Shown here: positions 8,447 to 17,134 of the stretch, in pieces | Layout of the letters: every line of letters begins with the position of its first letter | Numbering within the stretch: the stretch's first letter is position 1 | Origin: Eubacterium oxidoreducens | GTDB lineage: Bacteria > Bacillota > Clostridia > Lachnospirales > Lachnospiraceae | Direction: 5' to 3' | Assembly: GCF_900104415.1 (NCBI RefSeq) | Contig: NZ_FMXR01000021.1 | Span: 1 to 40,887 of the forward strand | DNA length: 40,887 nt | Position numbers and translations under genes: made by a program | The notes under the pieces: generated by a model | Told to the model about the DNA's origin: nothing | Seen by the model: the letters and a program-made list of their open reading frames with translations, nothing else | Databases searched by the model: none

Positions 8447-8633
8447 GAACTCGTGTTGTGTTGTAAACACAACGAGCCATTTCTTGTAATCTAACCACAA
8501 CAATCCTAGCAGAACACGGACGGTGGCGGGCAAATCAAAAGATACGCAGAAAAATTTTGATTAGCGGCGGGTCGGTGCGGGGAGAAATCGTATTCTCAGG
8601 AGAAACTCAATCCCCTCGCTTAGGGAGTGCGAA
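8447..8633. other. Non-coding spacer between putP terminator and tex
   Basis: 187 bp without a supported gene. A hairpin at about 8451-8477 (CTCGT...ACGAG arms) is present. The rest is a G-rich stretch (gcggcgggtcggtgcgggg, read on plus). No clear T-tailed terminator for tex was found here besides the bidirectional one. Confidence 0.45.
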
Positions 8634-10778
8634 TTAGACACCCTTCATTGTGAGCGAAATCCTTCCCTTCTTTTCATCTACCGCCAGCACCTTCACATCC
8701 ACAATATCGCCAACGCTGACCACTTCGAGTGGATGCTTAATATATTTGTCACAAAGCTGCGAGATATGTACAAGACCATCTTGATGCACTCCGATATCCA
8801 CAAATGCACCAAAGTCAATCACATTACGCACGGTACCTTTCAAAACCATACCTTCTTTTAAGTCCTTCATTTCCAAGACATCACTGCGAAGGATTGGTTT
8901 TGGCATATCCTCACGAGGATCGCGCCCCGGCTTTTCCAATTCCTTTACAATATCGCGTAGGGTGATTTCACCAATTCCCAGCTCCTGTGCAAGTTTCTTA
9001 TAATCCGTAATCTTCTTTGAAATACCGACTAATGCTCCTTTGGCAAGATCTTCACTTTGATAACCCAGTTTTTCCAAAAGTGTCTTTGTAGCATCATAAC
9101 TTTCCGGATGCACACCGGTTGCATCAAGCGGATTCTTGCCCTGTGCAATACGCAAAAAACCGGCGCATTGTTCATAGGCTTTCGGACCAAGCTTGGCGAC
9201 TTTCAAAAGCTGCGCACGTGTTAAAAATCTTCCGTTGTCTTCACGATATGTCACGATATTCTTCGCTATCACCTTAGAAATTCCTGACACATATTCCAAA
9301 AGCGGAGCTGAAGCCGTATTCAGGTCTACACCGACCTTATTTACACAATCTTCCACGACACCGCCAAGTGCCTCCGACAGTTTCTTTTGATTCATATCAT
9401 GCTGATATTGGCCGACTCCAATCGCCTTCGGTTCAATCTTGACCAGTTCCGCGAGTGGATCTTGAAGACGTCTCGCCATGGAAGCTGCACTTCTTTGTCC
9501 CACATCAAAATTCGGGAATTCTTCCGTAGCAAGCTTACTTGCCGAATATACCGAAGCACCGGATTCATTCACGATAATATATTCTACCTTCTGCGGAATT
9601 TCCTTAAGCAACTCAACAATGATTGCCTCGGACTCACGTGAAGCCGTACCATTACCTAGTGAAATTAATGAAATGTTGTATTTCTCAATCATTTGCTTTA
9701 AGATACGCTTCGACTCTTCCACCTTACTTTGCGGAGCTGTCGGATAAATGACTTTGGTTGCGAGCACTTTGCCGGTCTCATCCACAACAGCAAGCTTACA
9801 CCCGGTACGAAAAGCCGGATCCCACCCAAGGACCACACGACCGGCAATTGGCGGCTGCATAAGAAGCTGTACTAAGTTCTTGCCAAATACTTCAATTGCG
9901 CCATCTTCCGCTTTTTCCGAAAGTTCAGAGCGAACCTCACGCTCAATGGCCGGCGCAATCAGACGCTTGTAGCTGTCTGCGATTGCATTTTGCAAAAATG
10001 GAGTCGTGTATTTATTGTCACGCGTAATAACCTTACGCTCAAGATATTTGATAATGTCTTCTTCCGGCGCGTTAACCTTCACCGTCAGAATCTTCTCGTG
10101 TTCACCGCGGTTTAATGCAAGCACGCGGTGGCCGGCAAGTTTTTTAATCGGCTCTTCAAAGTCATAGTACATCTCAAAGACAGACTCTGTTTCAGGATCT
10201 TTAGCCGTTGAAGTTATCCATCCACTTTTCATCGTCATCTCACGGATTCGGATTCGATAATCCGCTTCATCCGAAATCGCTTCTGCCAAAATATCCAGCG
10301 CACCGGCTATTGCATCCTCAATCGTCTCAATCTCCTTTTCCGGATTAAGATATTGTTCTGCCTCCTTTTCAATCGGGGTAGCAGTCATCTGCAGCAATAT
10401 CACATTTGCCAATGGTTCTAATCCGCGCTCCTTCGCAATCATAGCGCGAGTACGACGTTTTGGCCGATAAGGACGATATAAATCATCCACCACTACCATT
10501 GTCATAGCCGCCTCAATCTGCGCTTTAAGCTCAGGCGTTAATTTGCCCTGCTCCTCAATACTAGAAAGAACCTGCTGCTTTTTCTCATCAAGATTACGAA
10601 GATATGTCAGACGTTCTGATAATTTACGAAGTACCTCATCATCAAGTGAACCGGTAACTTCCTTTCGATAACGTGCGATAAAAGGAATCGTATTTCCTTC
10701 ATCAATCAGATTTACGGCAGCTTGCGCCTGCCAGTTTTTAATATCAAGTTCCTTAGCAAGTTGTGTAATAATATCCAA
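8634..10778 (-). CDS. tex: Tex-family RNA-binding transcription accessory protein
   Basis: About 714 aa, matching full-length Tex. Order: N-terminal helical Tex_N (IPFIARYRKEVTGSLDD near residues 30-45), a YqgF/RuvC-like domain (VVLGWDPAFRTGCKLAVVD), helix-hairpin-helix segments (LNTASAPLLEYVSGISKVIAKNIVTYRE) and a C-terminal S1 domain (GMVLKGTVRNVIDFGAFVDIG). Tex proteins bind nucleic acids and affect transcription and ribosomal functions. TTG at 10778 is preferred as start because AAGGAG lies 8 nt upstream. The ATG eight codons earlier contains that ribosome site. Confidence 0.93.
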   Translation of the reverse strand: MDIITQLAKELDIKNWQAQAAVNLIDEGNTIPFIARYRKEVTGSLDDEVLRKLSERLTYLRNLDEKKQQVLSSIEEQGKLTPELKAQIEAAMTMVVVDDLYRPYRPKRRTRAMIAKERGLEPLANVILLQMTATPIEKEAEQYLNPEKEIETIEDAIAGALDILAEAISDEADYRIRIREMTMKSGWITSTAKDPETESVFEMYYDFEEPIKKLAGHRVLALNRGEHEKILTVKVNAPEEDIIKYLERKVITRDNKYTTPFLQNAIADSYKRLIAPAIEREVRSELSEKAEDGAIEVFGKNLVQLLMQPPIAGRVVLGWDPAFRTGCKLAVVDETGKVLATKVIYPTAPQSKVEESKRILKQMIEKYNISLISLGNGTASRESEAIIVELLKEIPQKVEYIIVNESGASVYSASKLATEEFPNFDVGQRSAASMARRLQDPLAELVKIEPKAIGVGQYQHDMNQKKLSEALGGVVEDCVNKVGVDLNTASAPLLEYVSGISKVIAKNIVTYREDNGRFLTRAQLLKVAKLGPKAYEQCAGFLRIAQGKNPLDATGVHPESYDATKTLLEKLGYQSEDLAKGALVGISKKITDYKKLAQELGIGEITLRDIVKELEKPGRDPREDMPKPILRSDVLEMKDLKEGMVLKGTVRNVIDFGAFVDIGVHQDGLVHISQLCDKYIKHPLEVVSVGDIVDVKVLAVDEKKGRISLTMKGV

Positions 10779-10810
10779 TGTTTCTACTCCTTCACTTATC
10801 ATTATCCTGC

Positions 10811-11566
10811 CTAGACAATCTGTTCAAGGCCATCAGCACCATCTTGCTGCCGGTCCATCCCCCGAACCAGCTGTAGATAATAGCACTCCTGTGTCTGAAC
10901 AATATAGGGGATTACCCACAAAAAACCAATCATCATTGAAATCAGGCCAAGAATATACATTCCGATAAAGCTTGCATGAAGCCAAAAATAATGCATCCTT
11001 CGCCCCTTCATGATCTGTCTGCTTTGACGCAAAGCATCAGATACTTTATACTCAATATGATCGAGGCACAACTCAAATGCAACTGCATGATTCAAAATCA
11101 CTGCAAGGTAAATGACTGCCCACACCAGATACATAATCAGCATTACCAGATAATACATCGTCGTACTTACATAGGACTGTGCAAGCGCAGCCCAAACAAG
11201 ACGCGGTGCCTGAAAGATGTAATTGATAACCGAAAAAAACAAGGCTATCTTAGTTAGCTGATTACTCTGATTGTGAAACGCATAAAACAAATCCTTAATT
11301 GTAGTCTCCCGGCCTCTTGCCAGCGACAAATGGATCTGTTTCAATCCTATAAACAGCATCATACCCAAAAGTTCAATAATAAAATCCGCCACAATTGTGG
11401 TTATAATCGTCATATAAGACGTAGCATTTGCCAACATAATGGCAAATGGCATCTGTAACAAAAAAATAATCAAGAATAAAACAAAAGCACTGCCTGCGGC
11501 AAGAGAATACTTGCCATCAAGGATCGCTCTTGCATCTGTTTTATATTCTGAAAACTTTAATTTCAT
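10811..11566 (-). CDS. DUF975-family integral membrane protein
   Basis: A 251-aa membrane protein with about six helices. It begins MKLKFSEYKTDARAILDGKY, the typical DUF975 N-terminus, and keeps the family segment CLDHIEYKVSDALRQSRQIMKGRR in its middle. The function of DUF975 is unknown. ATG at 11566 is preferred: GAAAGGA lies 8 nt upstream, and upstream extensions look non-coding. It is divergent from the DUF2752 gene, with only 19 bp between the two starts, and lies 32 bp upstream of the tex start. Confidence 0.85.
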   Translation of the reverse strand: MKLKFSEYKTDARAILDGKYSLAAGSAFVLFLIIFLLQMPFAIMLANATSYMTIITTIVADFIIELLGMMLFIGLKQIHLSLARGRETTIKDLFYAFHNQSNQLTKIALFFSVINYIFQAPRLVWAALAQSYVSTTMYYLVMLIMYLVWAVIYLAVILNHAVAFELCLDHIEYKVSDALRQSRQIMKGRRMHYFWLHASFIGMYILGLISMMIGFLWVIPYIVQTQECYYLQLVRGMDRQQDGADGLEQIV

Positions 11567-11585
11567 AAGGATATCCTTTCTAATC

Positions 11586-12008
11586 ATGAAAAAGAAGCGA
11601 CTAACAAAAATTGATAAAACTATATATCTAACCGGTCTTATTCTGGCAATCGCCTGTGCACTCTTCCTAATCAGCAATCGGCTGTTTGGACAGTGGTTTC
11701 ATCTGTCACCTTGCCTTTTCCACACCTTGACCGGATACTATTGCCCGGGGTGTGGCGGAACCAGAGCTGTAATTGCCTTTTTTCACGGTAGATTCATCCA
11801 ATCTTTCTTCTACCACCCGGTTGTCCCACTGTTTTTCATTGGCTATTTGATTTATATGATCACAAACAGCATCCATCTTATATCCAAAGGCCATACACCT
11901 TTGCTTCATGCACATGCCCGTTATCTGTGGATCCTTTTAATCGTTACCATCGCAAACTGGATAATAAAAAATCTCTTTCTCCTGGTCGGCCACATTTCAT
12001 TATTGTAA
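11586..12008 (+). CDS. DUF2752-family membrane protein
   Basis: 140 aa with about three or four membrane helices and the hallmark CPGCGGTRA motif after HTLTGYY, with a second conserved segment downstream. Function is unknown; the family is common in clostridia and bacteroidetes. The ATG at 11586 is chosen because KKKRLTKID gives a normal N-terminus. The frame is open further upstream, but that part is antisense to the DUF975 gene. Its promoter must lie within that gene or the 19-bp gap. The 3' end overlaps the convergent gene by 9 bp. Confidence 0.8.
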   Translation: MKKKRLTKIDKTIYLTGLILAIACALFLISNRLFGQWFHLSPCLFHTLTGYYCPGCGGTRAVIAFFHGRFIQSFFYHPVVPLFFIGYLIYMITNSIHLISKGHTPLLHAHARYLWILLIVTIANWIIKNLFLLVGHISLL

Positions 12009-12326
12009 TGTTTGTGCCTGGTTGAGAAGATCTTGATAAATTGCATCATAATTTTCCACGATATAACTTAGACTACCGTAGTGACTGATTATAGATGCCA
12101 GACTTAATGCGATCACTACACCTGCAAACACATAGGAAATAACCGCTATCATCACACTTCTTCTTGCCATTGGAGCAAGCCTGTCTTGATTTCCCTTTGA
12201 TAAAAACGCAAATATAATCGCCAGTGCGCCGCAGATAAAACTTGTATAGACGCAGCAACAAGTTACTAAGCCAACAACGCTTAGCGCAAGCGCCGCATTC
12301 ATAAACGACCTGCTAGATTCATTCAT
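12000..12326 (-). CDS. DUF4190-like small membrane protein
   Basis: 108 aa with two or three hydrophobic helices: AALALSVVGLVTCCCVYTSFICGALAIIFAFL, then a Lys/Asn/Gln loop and MIAVISYVFAGVVIALSLASII. This two-helix pattern around a short polar loop resembles DUF4190 proteins, which are often found beside DUF2752 genes, as here. Function is unknown. The ATG at 12326 is supported by a purine-rich GAAGGTAG upstream. It overlaps the convergent DUF2752 gene by 9 bp, and no terminator is seen between them. Confidence 0.7.
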   Translation of the reverse strand: MNESSRSFMNAALALSVVGLVTCCCVYTSFICGALAIIFAFLSKGNQDRLAPMARRSVMIAVISYVFAGVVIALSLASIISHYGSLSYIVENYDAIYQDLLNQAQTLQ

Positions 12327-12365
12327 AACTTTCTACCTTCCATTTCGTCAAATAATCCGTCTCGC

Positions 12366-12474
12366 GTGAAGCCTCACACGACTAAAGTCGCGTGCTTCCA
12401 ATAGGTGCCTTACGGCACCTGCCTGCTTTAGGCGGGCGGACTACATTCCTACCATACAGCAAAAACTCAGATAC
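12366..12474 (-). ncRNA. IS200/IS605 right end with predicted omega/reRNA scaffold
   Basis: Directly after tnpB the minus strand carries three consecutive hairpins: GCCCGCC..AAAG..GGCAGG (about 12421-12440), GGTGCC..GGCACC (12403-12420) and CACGCGACT TT AGTCGTGTG (12375-12394). It then ends with AGGCTTCAC, as IS200/IS605 right ends do. In characterised TnpB systems the guide RNA scaffold is made from the tnpB 3' end and the right end, with the guide read from the flank. By analogy the guide would start at about 12365 and run leftward on the minus strand. The RNA itself is inferred. Confidence 0.6.
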
Positions 12475-13800
12475 TTACACCACTAAGGCTGTAAGCTCTG
12501 CATTTAAGCTAATTAACGTAGAAAATGTACAGGTGCTTCTCTTAGAGCACTGAGGGACTTTAGCCTCAATGTCCAACCTGTCCGTCTCCGAACAGGATTT
12601 TAGGATCTCTCTAATGAAATATCTTGCACCGATGTTATATGATGCAGATAAATCACAGTTATAGGTTTTGCCATTTTGGAATCTGCACAGCTCGTAGGTA
12701 CTAAAACCACCATTCTTGCCACGGAGTACACGACCACTGCCATCATAAGCATATTTAGATGTTCCCCATGCGCAGACATGGCTTATCCTCATACCGAGTC
12801 TATGAGCCTTATTTGTTACAACAGACTGTACTTCCTGACTGCGCCACATTTTGAGCTTTTGTTTCTTAGAACCACGGACTTTGCCGTTCTTGTCTAAATG
12901 CTCGAATACTATTACATCGGCATTATAAAGGACAGCTATATCCATGATATAATTTGCCGTCTTAACGGCAATGTCATGGTTAATGCCTTTGGCTTTAGCC
13001 CAAAGTCGTGGTGTTTTATAATTACCATACTGTTGTGCCTTCTTAATACGATTTATGCTATGCATAAGATGGTCTGTTTCTTTGGGAAGCTTGCAAAAAT
13101 ATCTTCCGAGAATAGTGCCATCACTACGCATCACACTTATCGTAGCTGCGGTATTGATACCAAGATCTACGGCAACAACAGTCGAATCATAAACCACTGT
13201 ATCGCAAAGCGTTACTTTTTCCTCAAATGGGAAATCTAAAAACCACTTCTTACCACGCTTTTGAAGCGTAGGAACACACTGTTTACGATTTTTACAACGT
13301 CTGTATATATAATCCATATCCGATTTACGAAGGTCTATGGTTATCCAATCCCATGTGTTACGGATATAGACTTTTACCTGCGCTATATAATCGTCAGTCT
13401 GATTATACATTACAGTACGATACATCGAAGGGAACACATATCCTGCTTTTGGATATGATGGCTTTTTGCCAACAGGGTTGTTCTGCCAGTTGACAAGGTT
13501 GCTTTTATATGATGAAACTTTACCAATAGCCTCGTTAATAGCGCTACGACGCAGGTAGCTTGGTATTTTATAAAATTTTTCATCAAAGTCATACTTTGGA
13601 ACAGGGTTTTCTTTCGTAGAATGTATAAGTACTTCGATATATGTTAGTCTATTCTGTCCTTTATACATGGATATGGAATCCCAGTTTTCAAGACATACAT
13701 TTATGAGATAGTCCACGGCATCGCGGTATATCTTAATAGTGTCTTTGAATATATGGTTGTAATGCTTAATCTTAACCTTGTATGTAGTATATATACGCAA
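12475..13800 (-). CDS. tnpB: IS605 OrfB / TnpB-type RNA-guided nuclease homologue
   Basis: A 441-aa protein with the RuvC-like triad in order: D212 in VVAVDLGINTAA, E300 in VIVFEHLD and D383 in CDLSASYNIGARY. An N-terminal wedge-like region precedes it. The C-terminal zinc ribbon is not typical: only Cys343, Cys372 and Cys382 lie near the expected spots instead of two CxxC pairs. The start is TTG at 13800, with GGAGG 9 nt upstream. It follows tnpA by 17 bp within one IS element. Relatives cut DNA guided by RNA from the element's right end; activity here is untested. Confidence 0.9.
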   Translation of the reverse strand: MRIYTTYKVKIKHYNHIFKDTIKIYRDAVDYLINVCLENWDSISMYKGQNRLTYIEVLIHSTKENPVPKYDFDEKFYKIPSYLRRSAINEAIGKVSSYKSNLVNWQNNPVGKKPSYPKAGYVFPSMYRTVMYNQTDDYIAQVKVYIRNTWDWITIDLRKSDMDYIYRRCKNRKQCVPTLQKRGKKWFLDFPFEEKVTLCDTVVYDSTVVAVDLGINTAATISVMRSDGTILGRYFCKLPKETDHLMHSINRIKKAQQYGNYKTPRLWAKAKGINHDIAVKTANYIMDIAVLYNADVIVFEHLDKNGKVRGSKKQKLKMWRSQEVQSVVTNKAHRLGMRISHVCAWGTSKYAYDGSGRVLRGKNGGFSTYELCRFQNGKTYNCDLSASYNIGARYFIREILKSCSETDRLDIEAKVPQCSKRSTCTFSTLISLNAELTALVV

Positions 13801-13817
13801 CCCGCAGAACCTCCTTC

Positions 13818-14246
13818 CTACTTAGTCTTTTGGGAATTGATGTAGTCTGTGACCTGTTTAAGACTTCTGTCGCTTACGGTCGCTACAAAATATGACGGAT
13901 TCCATAAATGCCCACCCCATAATTGTTTCTTTATCTCAGGGTGATTGAGAAAAAGCCATCTTGCAGTATTGCCTTTAAGTATTTTAATGGCATCTGAAAG
14001 CCTTAACTGCGGTTTACAATCTACAAGCAGATGTATATAATCAGGCATTATCTCCATTGCAACGATGTTCATATCTAAAGATTTAAGTGTCTTAATCAGA
14101 TAGTTTTTCACATCGGTTTCAATTGCACCTATAAATATGGACTTTCTGTATTTTGTAGTCCATACAATATGATACTGCAAGGAATATACATATCCACGAC
14201 CATATGTAACATCTTTAGACATAGTAAATATAGTATTTTTATCCAT
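13818..14246 (-). CDS. tnpA: IS200-type Y1 HUH transposase
   Basis: The 142-aa single-strand transposase of the element. The HUH motif reads Asp-Tyr-Ile-His (residues 69-72), so the first His is a Tyr. The catalytic Tyr is likely Y135 in VTDYINSQK, after the family segment GGHLWNPSYFVATV. The N-terminal part YHIVWTTKYRK is typical. No Shine-Dalgarno is seen, and the -10 box ends only 6 nt before the ATG at 14246, so the message may be leaderless or start at M9. It transposes the element by single-strand excision at the terminal hairpins. Confidence 0.92.
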   Translation of the reverse strand: MDKNTIFTMSKDVTYGRGYVYSLQYHIVWTTKYRKSIFIGAIETDVKNYLIKTLKSLDMNIVAMEIMPDYIHLLVDCKPQLRLSDAIKILKGNTARWLFLNHPEIKKQLWGGHLWNPSYFVATVSDRSLKQVTDYINSQKTK

Positions 14247-14252
14247 ATTTAT

Positions 14253-14281
14253 ATTATACCATGCGTATATAAATATTCCAA
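14253..14281 (-). promoter_or_regulatory. Promoter of tnpA-tnpB inside the IS left end
   Basis: Minus strand -35 TTGGAA (14276-14281), 17-bp spacer, -10 TATAAT (14253-14258) with TGG extended -10. The -10 ends six bases before the tnpA ATG, which leaves almost no 5' leader. Confidence 0.7.
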
Positions 14282-14309
14282 GTGTATTGGCTACCCGTGG
14301 GGCGGCTAA

Positions 14310-14329
14310 CTCATGACTGAAGTCACGAG
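14310..14329. repeat. IS200/IS605 left-end hairpin
   Basis: An imperfect palindrome, CTCATGACT GA AGTCACGAG, lies about 65 bp upstream of tnpA. It mirrors the right-end hairpin CACGCGACT TT AGTCGTGTG (12375-12394), as expected for the sub-terminal hairpins bound by the Y1 transposase. The outer left boundary of the element is probably near 14335. Confidence 0.75.
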
Positions 14330-14392
14330 CGTGCGCCGCTTTTGAGTACTAAAAAATTTTGTCAAATTTTATCATGACTTGAATGAAATTTC

Positions 14393-14427
14393 AAAAAAAT
14401 CCCGATGCCCAATCATAGGCATCGGGA
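14393..14427 (-). terminator. Intrinsic terminator of the L,D-transpeptidase gene
   Basis: Minus strand stem CCCGATGCC / GGCATCGGG with an 8-nt loop, followed by seven T. It lies about 24 bp after the stop codon of the 14451-15857 gene. Confidence 0.9.
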
Positions 14428-14450
14428 AATCCTCACAGTATCCTATCGCT

Positions 14451-15857
14451 TTATTCCGGATCCGTTACCGTATAAGTCGTTGTTTTCGTCGTTGATGCAT
14501 TACTTACACCATTTGTTACAACATACTTAATCGTATAGGTGCCGGCTTCGGCAAAGGTATAGGCCTTAGCCTCATCTGTACTAAGTGCCGAAGAATAAGT
14601 GCTTCCTCCATCAGAAGATACATAGACTAAAATCTTGCTTGTCATATCCTTACCGCTGACTTTCTTGGCTGTTATTCCATCTAAAAGATTGACAGCCTCT
14701 CCCGTCTTAGCTTCAGCAGCTGATACAACACCGCTTAAGATAGGTGCCTTTGTATCCTTAACCTTAACTGAAATAACCTTACTTGTTGTCTTTTTCTTAT
14801 TATGTGGATTGGTCACTTTAAATTTAATCTTATAAGTACCAAGCTTATTTAAAATCATCGTATCCGCCGTCACTTTCGTGTACTTACTTGCGCCCGGCTT
14901 CTTTACATATGCCACTACCTTAGATTTGAGATTCGTTCCATCTACGGTCGTCGCTTTCATATAGCTTTTGACTTTATAAGTAGAATTATATTCTTTAGTA
15001 ACAGATGTCTTAGACAATGTGATTTTAGCCTTCTTATTGTCGACAACCTTAATCTTGATTGTCTTTTTGGTTGTATGACCAAGCAAATCGGTTACCTTAT
15101 AAGTAATCTTGTATGTTCCTAGCTTGTTGGTGTTCACTTTTCCTTTCACGACCACATCACTGGTAATATCGCTTCCGGTCGAACTGGTAGCTATCACATT
15201 CTTAAGTTTCTTCCATGTACTTCCATAATTAATGGTTCTTGCAACCTTCTTAAGATTAATCTTTGGCTGCTTTTTGTTATATGGATTGGCTGAATCCGGA
15301 TCGGTAGGATCCCAACCTGTTCTCGATGCCGTACTAACCTTCATCGTCTCTGGCTTTCCAAGCGGATCGTCACTAGAAGAACCGGCGAAAATAATTACCT
15401 TCGTTCCAACAGAACAATTATCATAGATCCACTTAGCATCCTTTACCGTCAATCTGACACATCCATGAGATGCCGTTGTACCCAGCTTGTTATACTGCAC
15501 GGTCGACTGACTGTTCTTGGACTGTGAATAATACCATACGGAATGGAATAACACGCTTCCCGTGATTCTCGTTGAGTACTGACCGTAACTTGGTCCATCC
15601 AACAATTTCCAGCGATACTTAGCCTTTGTATAAAATGTTCCAAGCGGTGTATTCGAACCTCCACAAGAACAAGTCATTGCTTTTACCGCCTTATTGGTAG
15701 AAGCATTATATACGGTTACTACATTGGTGGTTCGATTTACCTTGATATAATACTTTGTCGCTGCCTGTGCCTGTGTTGTTGGAACTGCTACCGATGTAGC
15801 CGTCACCAGCACGCAGACGGCAAGCAACATCATTAATAACTTCTTTACCTTTTTCAT
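14451..15857 (-). CDS. Secreted L,D-transpeptidase with C-terminal Ig-like repeats
   Basis: 468 aa. A signal peptide (KKVKKLLMMLLAV to AQAA) leads to a YkuD catalytic domain of about residues 35-160, with the active Cys in SHGCVRL (about 130-136). Relatives form 3-3 crosslinks in peptidoglycan or attach proteins to it. A Pro/Asp linker follows (WDPTDPDSANPY), then about three Ig-like beta domains, each containing GTYKI(T/K)(Y/F)KVT or GTYTIKYVVT. ATG at 15857 has GGAGG 5 nt upstream. The gene stands alone and ends at its own terminator. The Ig repeats probably position the enzyme in the wall. Confidence 0.92.
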   Translation of the reverse strand: MKKVKKLLMMLLAVCVLVTATSVAVPTTQAQAATKYYIKVNRTTNVVTVYNASTNKAVKAMTCSCGGSNTPLGTFYTKAKYRWKLLDGPSYGQYSTRITGSVLFHSVWYYSQSKNSQSTVQYNKLGTTASHGCVRLTVKDAKWIYDNCSVGTKVIIFAGSSSDDPLGKPETMKVSTASRTGWDPTDPDSANPYNKKQPKINLKKVARTINYGSTWKKLKNVIATSSTGSDITSDVVVKGKVNTNKLGTYKITYKVTDLLGHTTKKTIKIKVVDNKKAKITLSKTSVTKEYNSTYKVKSYMKATTVDGTNLKSKVVAYVKKPGASKYTKVTADTMILNKLGTYKIKFKVTNPHNKKKTTSKVISVKVKDTKAPILSGVVSAAEAKTGEAVNLLDGITAKKVSGKDMTSKILVYVSSDGGSTYSSALSTDEAKAYTFAEAGTYTIKYVVTNGVSNASTTKTTTYTVTDPE

Positions 15858-15915
15858 GATTGCCTCCAAACTCTTCTTTCCCCATCATTTCGCCCCTTTT
15901 CGAAATGCAATACGA

Positions 15916-17121
15916 TTAGTCCTCAATAAACATATCATGTGCTGCCTTTGTAGCTCGATCTGCACAATCCTCATCTACTAATACTGTAATACGAATCTCA
16001 GAAGTAGAAATCATGCGAATGTTGATGCCTGCATTGTATAATGCTTCAAACATCTTAGATGCAACACCTGCATTTGTCTGCATTCCGGCACCGATTACAG
16101 ATACCTTGGCAACATTTTTATCACACTCAATATGATCTGCTGTCAGTGCTTTTTTGTTTTCTTCTAAGATTTCCATTGCTTCATCAGCCTGTTCTTCAGA
16201 CACGGTAAATGAAATATCCTTTGTATTATCACGTCCGATAGACTGTAAGATAACATCTACGTTAATATTCTTCTTTCCGAGAATGTTAAATACTTTAAAT
16301 GCGACTCCCGGTGTATTCTGAAGTCCGATGACTGCGATTCTTGCTGTATTTTTATCTGTCGCGATTCCGTTTACGACCATGCTTTCCATTTTAGTTACCT
16401 CCTTGACTACGGTTCCTTCTGCTGTAGTTAAGCTAGAACGAACAACCAGCTGTACTCCATATTTCTTTGCCAACTCCACTGAACGATTGTGCAATACCTG
16501 CGCTCCAAGTGTAGCCATTTCCAGCATCTCATCATATGTGATTTCCGGAAGCTTCTTGGCATTTGGAACTTTACGAGGATCTGCCGTGAAAACACCCTCT
16601 ACATCCGTGTAAATCTCGCAGGCATCTGCGTGAAGCGCTGCTGCAAGAGCAACGGCCGTTGTATCTGAACCGCCTCGTCCAAGTGTTGTAATATCATCAT
16701 ATTTATTAATTCCCTGAAAACCGGTAACAATAACGATACGACGATTATCAATCTCATGTTGAATTCTATCGGTATCAATTCTTTTGAACTTTGCATTACC
16801 GTAAGTTGATGTTGAATGCATTGCTACCTGGAATGCATTTAACGAAATCGCCGGTACTCCAAGTGCTCTCATTGCCATAGACATCAGCGCAACCGAAGTC
16901 TGCTCACCTGTAGCAAGAAGCATATCAACTTCTCTTTTCGGCATATCCGGATTGATATCCGCTGCCATCGCCAGCAAATCATCTGTACTCTTTCCCATTG
17001 CGGATAATACCACAACGACATCATTTCCCTTGTTGTAATCTTCAATACATCGCTTCGCCACATTGAAGATTCGTTCCTTGTCGGCAACTGATGTGCCACC
17101 GAACTTCTTTACTATTAACAT
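15916..17121 (-). CDS. lysC: Aspartate kinase
   Basis: About 401 aa, normal for single-chain class aspartokinases. It phosphorylates aspartate at the head of lysine, threonine and methionine synthesis. The N-terminal KKFGGTSVAD kinase motif, GRGGSDTTA substrate loop and EIYTDVEGVFTADPR are intact. Two ACT regulatory domains follow from about residue 260, so feedback control is expected. ATG at 17121 has AGGAGG 5 nt upstream. It is the last gene of ACT-hom-lysC, 13 bp after hom. Confidence 0.96.
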   Translation of the reverse strand: MLIVKKFGGTSVADKERIFNVAKRCIEDYNKGNDVVVVLSAMGKSTDDLLAMAADINPDMPKREVDMLLATGEQTSVALMSMAMRALGVPAISLNAFQVAMHSTSTYGNAKFKRIDTDRIQHEIDNRRIVIVTGFQGINKYDDITTLGRGGSDTTAVALAAALHADACEIYTDVEGVFTADPRKVPNAKKLPEITYDEMLEMATLGAQVLHNRSVELAKKYGVQLVVRSSLTTAEGTVVKEVTKMESMVVNGIATDKNTARIAVIGLQNTPGVAFKVFNILGKKNINVDVILQSIGRDNTKDISFTVSEEQADEAMEILEENKKALTADHIECDKNVAKVSVIGAGMQTNAGVASKMFEALYNAGINIRMISTSEIRITVLVDEDCADRATKAAHDMFIED

Positions 17122-17134
17122 GTTATCCTCCTGT

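Noticed and set aside
7996-8472. Minus-strand frame of 158 aa over the symporter end
   Set aside because: It is Arg-rich antisense sequence without a ribosome site or motif.
12375-14329. CRISPR-like repeat pair from the two IS hairpins
   Set aside because: Only two imperfect copies exist, at the ends of an IS200/IS605 element, with genes between them.
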